NCBI GenBank assembly: GCA_023460855.1
Contig: JAEWOS010000033.1
Span: 1-64,000, forward strand
Length of the DNA stretch: 64,000 bases
DNA from: Bacteroidota bacterium
GTDB lineage: Bacteria; Bacteroidota; Bacteroidia; Flavobacteriales; Weeksellaceae
Direction of reading: 5' to 3'
Shown: in pieces, positions 16,765-23,781 of the stretch
Numbering within the stretch: the first letter of the stretch is position 1
How the letters are laid out: each line of letters starts with the position of its first letter
Program-made: the position numbers and the translations under genes
The notes under the pieces: generated by a model
What the model was told of the DNA's origin: nothing
What the model saw: the letters and a program-made list of their open reading frames with translations, nothing else
Database searches by the model: none

Positions 16765-17115
16765 ATGAAAGGTTTCATGTATATTTTACAATGCTGCGAC
16801 GGCAGCTATTACATTGGCAGCACCAATAATTTAGAATTACGAATTATTCAACATCAAAATGGCGAAGGAGCTAATCACACCAGAAAACGTTTACCGGTCA
16901 AACTGCTTTATTTCGAAGAATTTGACAGAATAGATCAGGCATTTTATCGTGAAAAGCAGATCCAGGGCTGGAGCAGAAAAAAGAAAGAGGCGCTGATAAA
17001 TGGGATGCCGGAACAACTAAAAAAACTAGCTGAATGTATGGATGAAACCCATTGTAAAAATAAAACTGGCTTCGACTCCGCTCAGCCGCCAGCAAGGAAT
17101 TCTGATCAGATGTGA
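16765..17115 (+). CDS. GIY-YIG domain nuclease-like protein
   Basis: A 116-residue single-domain GIY-YIG protein: MYILQCCDGSYYIGSTNNLELRI carries both halves of the signature (MYIL...YYIGST), then R (RKRLPVKLLYFEEF) and the conserved Glu in FYREKQIQGWSRKKKEALI. This UPF0213-like type is common in Bacteroidota beside repeats; activity on DNA is inferred. The last ~20 residues (KTGFDSAQPPARNSDQM) are encoded by the dispersed repeat at 17067-17091, so the natural stop was probably displaced. Start 16765 is used; the inner ATG at 16777 is possible. Confidence 0.8.
   Translation: MKGFMYILQCCDGSYYIGSTNNLELRIIQHQNGEGANHTRKRLPVKLLYFEEFDRIDQAFYREKQIQGWSRKKKEALINGMPEQLKKLAECMDETHCKNKTGFDSAQPPARNSDQM
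17067..17091 (-). repeat. 25-bp dispersed repeat, inverted relative to 17238-17262
   Basis: On the minus strand it reads TGGCGGCTGAGCGGAG then TCGAAGCCA, 2-3 mismatches from the copy at 17238-17262. It overlaps the 3' end of the GIY-YIG gene. A shorter partial copy (CGGCTCCGCTCAATC) lies at 17119-17133. Confidence 0.7.
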
Positions 17116-17237
17116 TTTCGGCTCCGCTCAATCAACATGTAGAATTTGCTTTCGGGAGCCTAAGGCAGAGAGCATCGATATAACGGTGAAATGTGTGGCT
17201 AATGGAGTTCTTTTCCGGTTGCTGAATGAGTTTTCCG

Positions 17238-17262
17238 GTGGCTGAGCGGAGCCGAAGCCACA
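17238..17262 (+). repeat. 25-bp dispersed repeat upstream of hsdM
   Basis: GGTGGCTGAGCGGAG followed by CCGAAGCCAC. With the inverted copy at 17067-17091 it could form a long stem across about 150 bp just before the restriction-modification operon. Confidence 0.7.
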
Positions 17263-17287
17263 TCTTGCCAACACTTCAACTTTTCCC

Positions 17288-17295
17288 TACTTTTG
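17288..17295 (+). promoter_or_regulatory. -7 element TACTTTTG upstream of hsdM
   Basis: TACTTTTG fits TAnnTTTG; predicted transcription start is near 17300, about 17 nt before hsdM. It would drive the whole hsdM-hsdS-insert-hsdR run since no promoter of equal quality is seen inside. Confidence 0.5.
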
Positions 17296-17316
17296 AAAGA
17301 TTACTCAAAATGAAGA

Positions 17317-18876
17317 ATGGCCAAGAAAACAACCAAAACAAAATCCATTGAAGAAACACTGTGGGATTCCGCGAATAAACTGAGGGGTTCCGTGGAATCT
17401 GCAGAATACAAACATATTGTCCTAAGTCTTATTTTCCTGAAGTTTGCCGGCGATACCTTTGAAGAAAGGCGCGAAGAACTGATCGCGGAGGGAAAAGAGC
17501 AATTTGCTGATATGGTAGAATTCTACACCATGAAAAATGTGTTCTATCTTCCTGAAGAGGCGCGCTGGAGCTACATCATGCAGCACGCAAAACAGCAGGA
17601 TATTGCGCTGAAGATCGATACGGCGCTGCATACCATAGAACAGAGCAACCCTGCGCTGAAAGGCGCGTTGCCCGACAATTACTTTTCGCGCCTCGGGCTG
17701 GATGTCAGCAAGCTTTCTGCGCTGCTTGATACCATCAACCAGATCAATACCATTGCCGATAAAGAGCATGACCTTGTAGGGCGTGTGTATGAATATTTCC
17801 TGAGCAATTTCGCACTGGCGGAAGGCAAGGGAAAAGGAGAATTCTACACGCCGAAAAGCATTGTAAACCTGATTGCCGAAATGATAGAGCCGTTTGAAGG
17901 CAAAATCTATGATCCGTGCTGCGGTTCGGGCGGGATGTTTGTGCAGTCGGTAAAGTTTGTGAATGAGCATCAGGGAAGTAAGAAAAATGTTTCAGTGTAT
18001 GGGCAGGAATATACCAATGCCACCTATAAACTGGCGAAGATGAACCTGGCCATCCGCGGAATTTCCGCCAACCTGGGAGAAATGGCGGCCGATACTTTTT
18101 CCAGCGATCAGCATAAAGACCTGAAAGCCGATTTCATTATGGCCAATCCGCCCTTTAACCAGAAAGATTGGCGTGCGGCAACGGAACTTACGGACGATCC
18201 GCGCTGGAACGGTTATGAAGTACCACCTACAAGCAACGCGAACTATGGCTGGATTCTGCACATGGTGTCCAAACTTTCGGAGAACGGTGTGGCAGGGTTT
18301 ATCCTTGCCAACGGTGCCTTGAGCGGCGACGGTACCGAAAAGGCCATCCGTAAAACACTGGTGGAAAACGGACTGGTGGAAGCGGTTGTCATTCTGCCGC
18401 GCAATATGTTTTATACCACCGATATTAGTGTGACACTCTGGATCATCAATAAAAACAAAACGCAGCGCGTGGTGGAAAAAGGGACGGAAGTACGCCGCTA
18501 CCGGAACAGAAAAGACGAAGTGCTGTTCATGGATCTTCGGGAAATGGGTGTGCCGTTCGAAAAGAAATACATTCAGTTTTCCGACGAAAACATCCGGCAG
18601 ATTACCGCCACATATCACAACTGGCAGACAGACGGCGCGTACGATAACATTCCGGAATACTGTTATGCTGCCACTACCGAAGAGATCAAAAATAAAGATT
18701 ATTCACTGGTGCCGAGCAAGTACATTGAATTTGTAAACCGGGATGAAAATGTGGATTATCATGAAAAAATGACGGAGCTGCAAAATGACATCGTGAATCT
18801 CCTGAAAGCAGAACAGCAGAGCAACCGGGATTTACTGGAGGTTTTTAAAAAATTGGGATATGCTGTCGAGTTATAA
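17317..18876 (+). CDS. hsdM: Type I restriction-modification system, methyltransferase subunit HsdM
   Basis: N6-adenine methyltransferase subunit that forms the M2S modification complex with HsdS. The 519 residues comprise the helical HsdM N-domain (IEETLWDSANKLRGSVESAEYKHIVLSLIFLKF), then the SAM-binding motif I DPCCGSGGMF (from 199) and the catalytic motif NPPF (277-280), and a C-terminal coiled segment that contacts HsdS. Length and motifs are those of a complete enzyme. An upstream ATG at 17310 is out of frame. hsdS begins 17 bp before the hsdM stop, so translation is coupled. Confidence 0.96.
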   Translation: MAKKTTKTKSIEETLWDSANKLRGSVESAEYKHIVLSLIFLKFAGDTFEERREELIAEGKEQFADMVEFYTMKNVFYLPEEARWSYIMQHAKQQDIALKIDTALHTIEQSNPALKGALPDNYFSRLGLDVSKLSALLDTINQINTIADKEHDLVGRVYEYFLSNFALAEGKGKGEFYTPKSIVNLIAEMIEPFEGKIYDPCCGSGGMFVQSVKFVNEHQGSKKNVSVYGQEYTNATYKLAKMNLAIRGISANLGEMAADTFSSDQHKDLKADFIMANPPFNQKDWRAATELTDDPRWNGYEVPPTSNANYGWILHMVSKLSENGVAGFILANGALSGDGTEKAIRKTLVENGLVEAVVILPRNMFYTTDISVTLWIINKNKTQRVVEKGTEVRRYRNRKDEVLFMDLREMGVPFEKKYIQFSDENIRQITATYHNWQTDGAYDNIPEYCYAATTEEIKNKDYSLVPSKYIEFVNRDENVDYHEKMTELQNDIVNLLKAEQQSNRDLLEVFKKLGYAVEL

Positions 18877-20098
18877 GCGGTTAGGCGATTATATCCGGCT
18901 GGTGGATGAGCGGAACCGGAATCTGGAAGTGGAAACGCTATTGGGCCTTAGCATGACTAAACAGTTCAGAAAATCAACTTCTAATGTGGTTGGTACTGAC
19001 ATGTCAAAGTATAAGATCGTTCGTAAAGATAGATTCGCTTGCGATTTTATGTCTGTAATCAGGGTTTTTAAACTGCCTGTAGTATTACAAACATCTGATG
19101 ATCCAATTTTAGTGTCACCTGCCTATGCAGTGTTTGAGGTAATTGATGAGAATATTCTGTTACCTGAATATTTGATGATGTGGTTCCGAAGAGATGAGTT
19201 TGATCGATACTGTTTTTTTAAGTGTGATAGTGCCGTAAGAGGTGGATTTAATTGGGAAGAATTATGCGATACTCAACTCCCTGTTCCCTCTATTGAAAAG
19301 CAGAAAGAAATCATTGCGGAGTATGAAGCAGTGGAGCAGCGCATCCGGCTAAACAACACCTTATGCGAAAAACTGGAAGAAACCGCGCAAACCCTTTACC
19401 GCCATTGGTTCGAAGATTTTGAATTTCCGTATTCCCGTCATTGCGAGGAGCGAGGCACGAGCGACGAAGCAATCTCCTTAAACGCACTCCCAAAAGTAGC
19501 AGAAAGCAGCGCAGTTTACAAGCGGAACAATTCCCCTGACACTAATGCAGGCTACAAATCCTCCGGCGGCGAAATGGTGTACAGCGAGGAACTGGGAAAG
19601 GAAATTCCGAAGGGGTGGAGAGTGGGTACTTTGGGGAATGAGATTGAATTTTATAATGGGAAGGCAAAACCAGCTAATTATGGGAATATTCCAGCATATG
19701 GAGGAAATGGTATATTAGATTATGTATCTGATCATAATCATGAAAATGTTGTAGTAATCGGTAGGGTTGGAGCTTACTGTGGCAGTCTTTATCTTGAAAA
19801 TGGTAGGTGTTGGATAACTGACAATGCAATCAGTGCAATTAGCGCAAACATTTATTATTCCTTCTACTTACTTAGTTCCAGTAAACTAAATGAAAAAAGT
19901 GAAGGAACGGGGCAGCCACTGATAACCCAGCAAATTCTGAAAAACATTCAAATTGTTCAGCCGCCAAATGTTATTAAAAAAGAGTTTAATAGAATTGCAG
20001 AAATTCTTCAACTCAACATCATGGGATACAAAGAACAAAACCAGAAATTCGAAGAATTAAAAAGTCTGCTGCTGGGGAAGATGGCGGTGGAAGGGTAA
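18860..20098 (+). CDS. hsdS: Type I restriction-modification system, specificity subunit HsdS
   Basis: Sets the bipartite DNA target of the system. The 412 residues have the usual TRD1 - central helix - TRD2 - C-terminal helix layout: TRD1 ~1-140, helical spacer EKQKEIIAEYEAVEQRIRL, TRD2 ~245-370 (YNGKAKPANYGNIPAYGGNG... is a well-known TRD type), and the tail helix FEELKSLLLGKM. Base use changes sharply: the TRDs are A/T-rich while the helical parts match hsdM, the mosaic expected from TRD swapping. Between the two halves the segment SRHCEERGTSDEAIS is encoded by a dispersed DNA repeat (19434-19475). The frame remains open, so it is probably functional. Confidence 0.92.
   Translation: MLSSYKRLGDYIRLVDERNRNLEVETLLGLSMTKQFRKSTSNVVGTDMSKYKIVRKDRFACDFMSVIRVFKLPVVLQTSDDPILVSPAYAVFEVIDENILLPEYLMMWFRRDEFDRYCFFKCDSAVRGGFNWEELCDTQLPVPSIEKQKEIIAEYEAVEQRIRLNNTLCEKLEETAQTLYRHWFEDFEFPYSRHCEERGTSDEAISLNALPKVAESSAVYKRNNSPDTNAGYKSSGGEMVYSEELGKEIPKGWRVGTLGNEIEFYNGKAKPANYGNIPAYGGNGILDYVSDHNHENVVVIGRVGAYCGSLYLENGRCWITDNAISAISANIYYSFYLLSSSKLNEKSEGTGQPLITQQILKNIQIVQPPNVIKKEFNRIAEILQLNIMGYKEQNQKFEELKSLLLGKMAVEG
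19434..19475 (+). repeat. Dispersed repeat inserted in frame inside hsdS
   Basis: GTCATTGCGAGGAGCGAGG ... GCGACGAAGCAATCTC with ATTGC/GCAAT ends. This is the widespread bacterial repeat whose plus-frame translation gives HCEER...DEAIS. It sits in the linker after the first HsdS helix, where extra residues could be tolerated and may alter TRD spacing. Confidence 0.75.
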
Positions 20099-20109
20099 AA
20101 AATTAAATT

Positions 20110-20778
20110 ATGATACAATTTTCTGAAATTCATTCATCCTATAATATATCTTGGGGACGTAGAATCGATCCATTATTTCGAATTTTAGCCAATCAAAATT
20201 ATATTGACGAATTTTTTGAAAATGGAAATCTTTTTATTTCAAGTTTTGAAAATTTTAAAATGTACGATGACGAAATGCAAGGTGATATAAGCGAAGGTCA
20301 AAGTTTAATTGGAGGCTTTGATGAAAATGGTAATGGACACCATGTTTTTTACGAAGGAGCAATGCAAGCTTATATATTATGTACAACTAAAAATTTAAGC
20401 GATGAAGTAATCGTTGATTTTAACGGTGTTGGTGCAATAAAAATCGTGAATTCGGTTTTGTTTGCCAAAGAAATTGCAAGAAAATTACCCTTTGTAAATG
20501 TGGGTATTGAAGGGAGTTGTATTTACGTTGAATCGAAAGTGCAACATCTTGAAGATGAAAAAAATGAATTATTTCAAAAAATAAATTTTTCAAACCGAGA
20601 TATGATGAATGAAACGATAACAGCTTTGAGTAATGGGGTTGAGATTTTTATGAAGTATAAAAAATATGAACATCAAAACGAACATCGTCTTGCATGGTTT
20701 TCAGAACGAAAAATTAAAAGCGGGATAGTTGTTCATTGTCCTGAAGCAGTGCAATATTGTGAAAAACTAATGTTTTAA
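20110..20778 (+). CDS. Protein of unknown function (222 aa), first gene of the insert in the RM operon
   Basis: I do not recognise this protein with certainty. It has no signal peptide and no membrane segment. FFENGNLFISSFENFKMYDDEMQG near 38-61, AYILCTTKNL near 93-102 and a late YKKYEHQNEHRLAW (around 184-197) give a faint likeness in layout to DUF2971-type proteins (G-x-L-x-x-S-x-x-x-F-x-D-x-x-E, then a K/Y-x-x-E-x-R block), but this is weak. It starts 11 bp after hsdS and ends 10 bp before the SIR2 gene. Its A/T-rich composition matches SIR2 and HerA and not hsdM/hsdR, so it most likely came in with them and may be a third component. Confidence 0.7.
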   Translation: MIQFSEIHSSYNISWGRRIDPLFRILANQNYIDEFFENGNLFISSFENFKMYDDEMQGDISEGQSLIGGFDENGNGHHVFYEGAMQAYILCTTKNLSDEVIVDFNGVGAIKIVNSVLFAKEIARKLPFVNVGIEGSCIYVESKVQHLEDEKNELFQKINFSNRDMMNETITALSNGVEIFMKYKKYEHQNEHRLAWFSERKIKSGIVVHCPEAVQYCEKLMF

Positions 20779-20788
20779 TTATAAAGTT

Positions 20789-21928
20789 ATGGACTTTGAA
20801 ATATTCAAAAAGATTGTTGAGAGCTGTCACCTAAATTTCTTAATAGGATCGGGTGCATCGAAGCCTTTCCTTGGAACTTTGGGAGAAATTGAAAACTTAC
20901 TTACGGATTTAGCAAAAAGTAATATTGAAAAGGACGAAAGAACAGTTTTAGATTCCTCCATTAAGAAAAAGTACTGGGACGTTGCAATAAAAGGTAACAT
21001 GGACATTTATGATAGCAATCGAGGAAAATTGAAGATTACAAAGCAGAACTATTCAGAATTTTACAATTCAGTAAACACTATTTTATTGAAGAGAAAAACT
21101 AATCTGATAAGTAAACAAGCAAATGTTTTTACAACCAATATGGACTTGTTCAATGAGTACACAATTGAAAGTTTACAGTTTGTTTACAACGATGGTTTTT
21201 CAGGAAGAATAAGGCCTGTATTTAGTACTTCCAACTTTAGTAACAGTGTTAAAAAAACAACTAATTACTTTGAGTACCAATCCGAATTACCATTATTTAA
21301 TCTTTACAAACTTCACGGAAGTTTAAACTGGATGATGTCGGATAATGAAGAAGTACTTTATGATAATAACTTAATGCTTTTAGAAACGATTCATAAAATT
21401 ATTATACCAACTGAGGATCTTTTAGAAATTGAATATTCCAAAGAAGTTGATGGGAAAGAACAATGGTTTACTTTTTCAATTGAAGAACTTTACAAAAATC
21501 TAACTAATCAAATGGTAAAAAAGAAAAAAGTTCATTCTGATTTCCTTGCTGCTTACGACAAATTAGTTATGATTAATCCTACAAAAGAAAAGTTTGAATC
21601 AACAACTAGAAAGTTGGTTTTTTATGAATTGTTACGCATGTATTCAAATATTTTAGAGAAAGAGAATTCTGTTTTATTTGTACTGGGATTCTCTTTTGCT
21701 GATGAGCATATTCGTGAAATTACATTAAGAGTTGCAAAAGCTAACCCGACATTACTTGTTGTTATTTTTGCTCATACCCCTGAAGCTAAAGATTTGATTG
21801 AAAAATCAATTGGTAAAAGAAACAATATTTTCTTTATTTACGATGAAAATATCTCTTTTTCATTGGATAAAATAACAGAAAATTACTTTGGGAAGTTAGC
21901 CACAGAACTAAAATCGGGAAAGGAATGA
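20789..21928 (+). CDS. SIR2-domain protein, probable NADase effector of a SIR2-HerA defence module
   Basis: A 379-residue protein of the SIR2_2 type. The NAD-binding loop is NFLIGSGASKPF (Gly20-Ser24), the catalytic Asn/Asp lie in FTTNMD (N117, D119), and the catalytic His in YKLHGSLNW (H176); VLGFSFADEHIRE (299-310) is a second family mark. All residues needed for NAD hydrolysis appear present. In described anti-phage systems SIR2 proteins paired with HerA ATPases deplete NAD+ on infection. The stop codon overlaps the start of the HerA gene by 4 bp (ATGA), so the two are translationally coupled. Cytoplasmic. Confidence 0.85.
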   Translation: MDFEIFKKIVESCHLNFLIGSGASKPFLGTLGEIENLLTDLAKSNIEKDERTVLDSSIKKKYWDVAIKGNMDIYDSNRGKLKITKQNYSEFYNSVNTILLKRKTNLISKQANVFTTNMDLFNEYTIESLQFVYNDGFSGRIRPVFSTSNFSNSVKKTTNYFEYQSELPLFNLYKLHGSLNWMMSDNEEVLYDNNLMLLETIHKIIIPTEDLLEIEYSKEVDGKEQWFTFSIEELYKNLTNQMVKKKKVHSDFLAAYDKLVMINPTKEKFESTTRKLVFYELLRMYSNILEKENSVLFVLGFSFADEHIREITLRVAKANPTLLVVIFAHTPEAKDLIEKSIGKRNNIFFIYDENISFSLDKITENYFGKLATELKSGKE

Positions 21929-23769
21929 CGCAGTCGGAAAATATTTTAAGAGTTGGAAAAATAATATCCGTTAAAGGTAGAATTATTGAGGTTTTAGTTG
22001 ATAAAACAAAAAACTCTTCTCATTTGCTTTTTAATGGCGCACTTATAAGAAATGTATCGGTTGGAAGTTTCTTAAAAATTACTAAGGGATTCGAAATAAT
22101 TATAGGAAAAATTGAAGAAGAATATATAACAGAAGATAAAGAGTTTGTTGGAAAAGCTTATAAGCAAGAAAAGGAAAGAATAAATAGAATATTAAGAGTT
22201 AGTTTGGTTGGCTATTTCCAAGGTTATAAGTTTAAACAAGGAATAAATGAATTACCATTAATTGAAAACGAAGCTTTTCTATTAACAGTTGAAGAGTTTT
22301 ACAAAGTTCACAAATTTATTAGTGATGATGACGTAAGTATTGATATTGGTTCCTTAGCTAATGAACAATCTGTTGCAATCGCTTTAGGTGTCAATAATTT
22401 ATTTGCCAGTCACATTGGAATTTTTGGTAATACAGGTAGTGGAAAATCATACACTTTAGCAAGTATTTATCATAGCCTTTTTAATATATTTCAAAAGAAA
22501 AAAGGGTTTAAAGAAAATGCAAGATTTTTACTAATTGATTTTAATGGTGAGTATTCAAGCGAAAAATCAATTACAATTCGTAAGAAAGTTTTTAACTTAT
22601 CTACTAGAAAAAAGCTTATAGAAATTGACAAAGAGAACAAAATTGCAATTAATGAAGAAGTTATTTTAAATATTGAATTATTGTCAATTCTTGCAAGTGC
22701 AACAGAGAAAACTCAAAAACCATTTATCAAAAGATGTCTGAGCTTTTATAATAAAGTTTTTAAAGGCTCGGATCCTCTTGAACATTTCAAAAATTCTTTA
22801 AAGAGAAATATCATTAATATTCTTTTCATGACAAATAAAGAAGTTAGTAAATCTTTATTAGATTATTTGTTTGAGATATTAGCAGATGTTAATCCTGATC
22901 TGACTTCGGATTTTAACGATGAAATAGATTGGAATAATAAGAACTCTCATTTTATGTTTAGAGGAGGAGTTTCAAAAGCTTTAGATGAAGACGAGATAAA
23001 AAAAACTAAGATTTATATTGCGGTTGATGAGTATGAGTTTCCTGATAATTGCCTAAAAAAACTTATTCATTTTTTATACTTGCAAGTAATGTTTGATTTG
23101 CATACTAATAAAGCAGTTTACGAACACATTGCCCCTGCAATAAATAAGTTAAAAAGTAAATCGAATGATTTATATAAGGTCTTTGATTTTGAATCTGAAA
23201 AAACTGATTTTTTTGAGGGTAATCCGAATTTTATTGTTGTCAATCTTAACGATGTAAATATCGACATAAAGAAAACGTTGCCATTAATTTTATCAAAGCA
23301 TATCTACGATAATCATAAATTATCTAGAGAAAAAAGTAACAAGAAATATCTGAATATTATAATTGATGAGGCGCACAATATTTTGTCATTTAATTCAGAA
23401 AGAGAAAGTGAAACTTGGAAAGATTATAGATTAGAAACATTTGAAGAAATTATTAAAGAGGGAAGAAAGTTTGGAGTTTTTCTTACTGTTGCAAGTCAGA
23501 GACCTTCCGACATTTCAGCAACAATAATTTCACAATTACACAATTACTTTCTACATCGATTAATAAATAATCGAGATATTGAAGCAGTTGAAAAAACAGT
23601 ATCTTATTTGGATAAATTATCTTTTGAAAGTTTACCAATTTTACCTACAGGTACGTGTATTCTAGCTGGTTTGTCTGCTCAACTTCCCATAATTGTTGAA
23701 ATAAAGTCAATTGACCAACATTTTCAACCTAATAGTAATACGATTAAACCTGCTGATTTTTGGAATTAA
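21925..23769 (+). CDS. HerA-type ATPase/helicase (DUF87), partner of SIR2
   Basis: A 614-residue FtsK/HerA-superfamily ATPase. The first ~100 residues resemble the HAS-barrel (KIISVKGRIIEVLVDKT...). Walker A is GNTGSGKS (168-175), followed by ARFLLIDFNGEYS; Walker B is IIIDEAHNI (from 478) and the sensor/arginine region is ASQRPSDIS (from 523). HerA proteins form hexamers on DNA, and in defence modules they build large complexes with SIR2 or other nucleases. No partner NurA nuclease is present, which supports the SIR2 pairing over a repair role. It ends 12 bp before hsdR. Strongly A/T-rich compared with hsdM and hsdR. Confidence 0.87.
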   Translation: MTQSENILRVGKIISVKGRIIEVLVDKTKNSSHLLFNGALIRNVSVGSFLKITKGFEIIIGKIEEEYITEDKEFVGKAYKQEKERINRILRVSLVGYFQGYKFKQGINELPLIENEAFLLTVEEFYKVHKFISDDDVSIDIGSLANEQSVAIALGVNNLFASHIGIFGNTGSGKSYTLASIYHSLFNIFQKKKGFKENARFLLIDFNGEYSSEKSITIRKKVFNLSTRKKLIEIDKENKIAINEEVILNIELLSILASATEKTQKPFIKRCLSFYNKVFKGSDPLEHFKNSLKRNIINILFMTNKEVSKSLLDYLFEILADVNPDLTSDFNDEIDWNNKNSHFMFRGGVSKALDEDEIKKTKIYIAVDEYEFPDNCLKKLIHFLYLQVMFDLHTNKAVYEHIAPAINKLKSKSNDLYKVFDFESEKTDFFEGNPNFIVVNLNDVNIDIKKTLPLILSKHIYDNHKLSREKSNKKYLNIIIDEAHNILSFNSERESETWKDYRLETFEEIIKEGRKFGVFLTVASQRPSDISATIISQLHNYFLHRLINNRDIEAVEKTVSYLDKLSFESLPILPTGTCILAGLSAQLPIIVEIKSIDQHFQPNSNTIKPADFWN

Positions 23770-23781
23770 AAAAAACTAATT

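Noticed and set aside
17422..18618. Long minus-strand frames opposite hsdM
   Set aside because: Shadows of hsdM, which shows uninterrupted family motifs.
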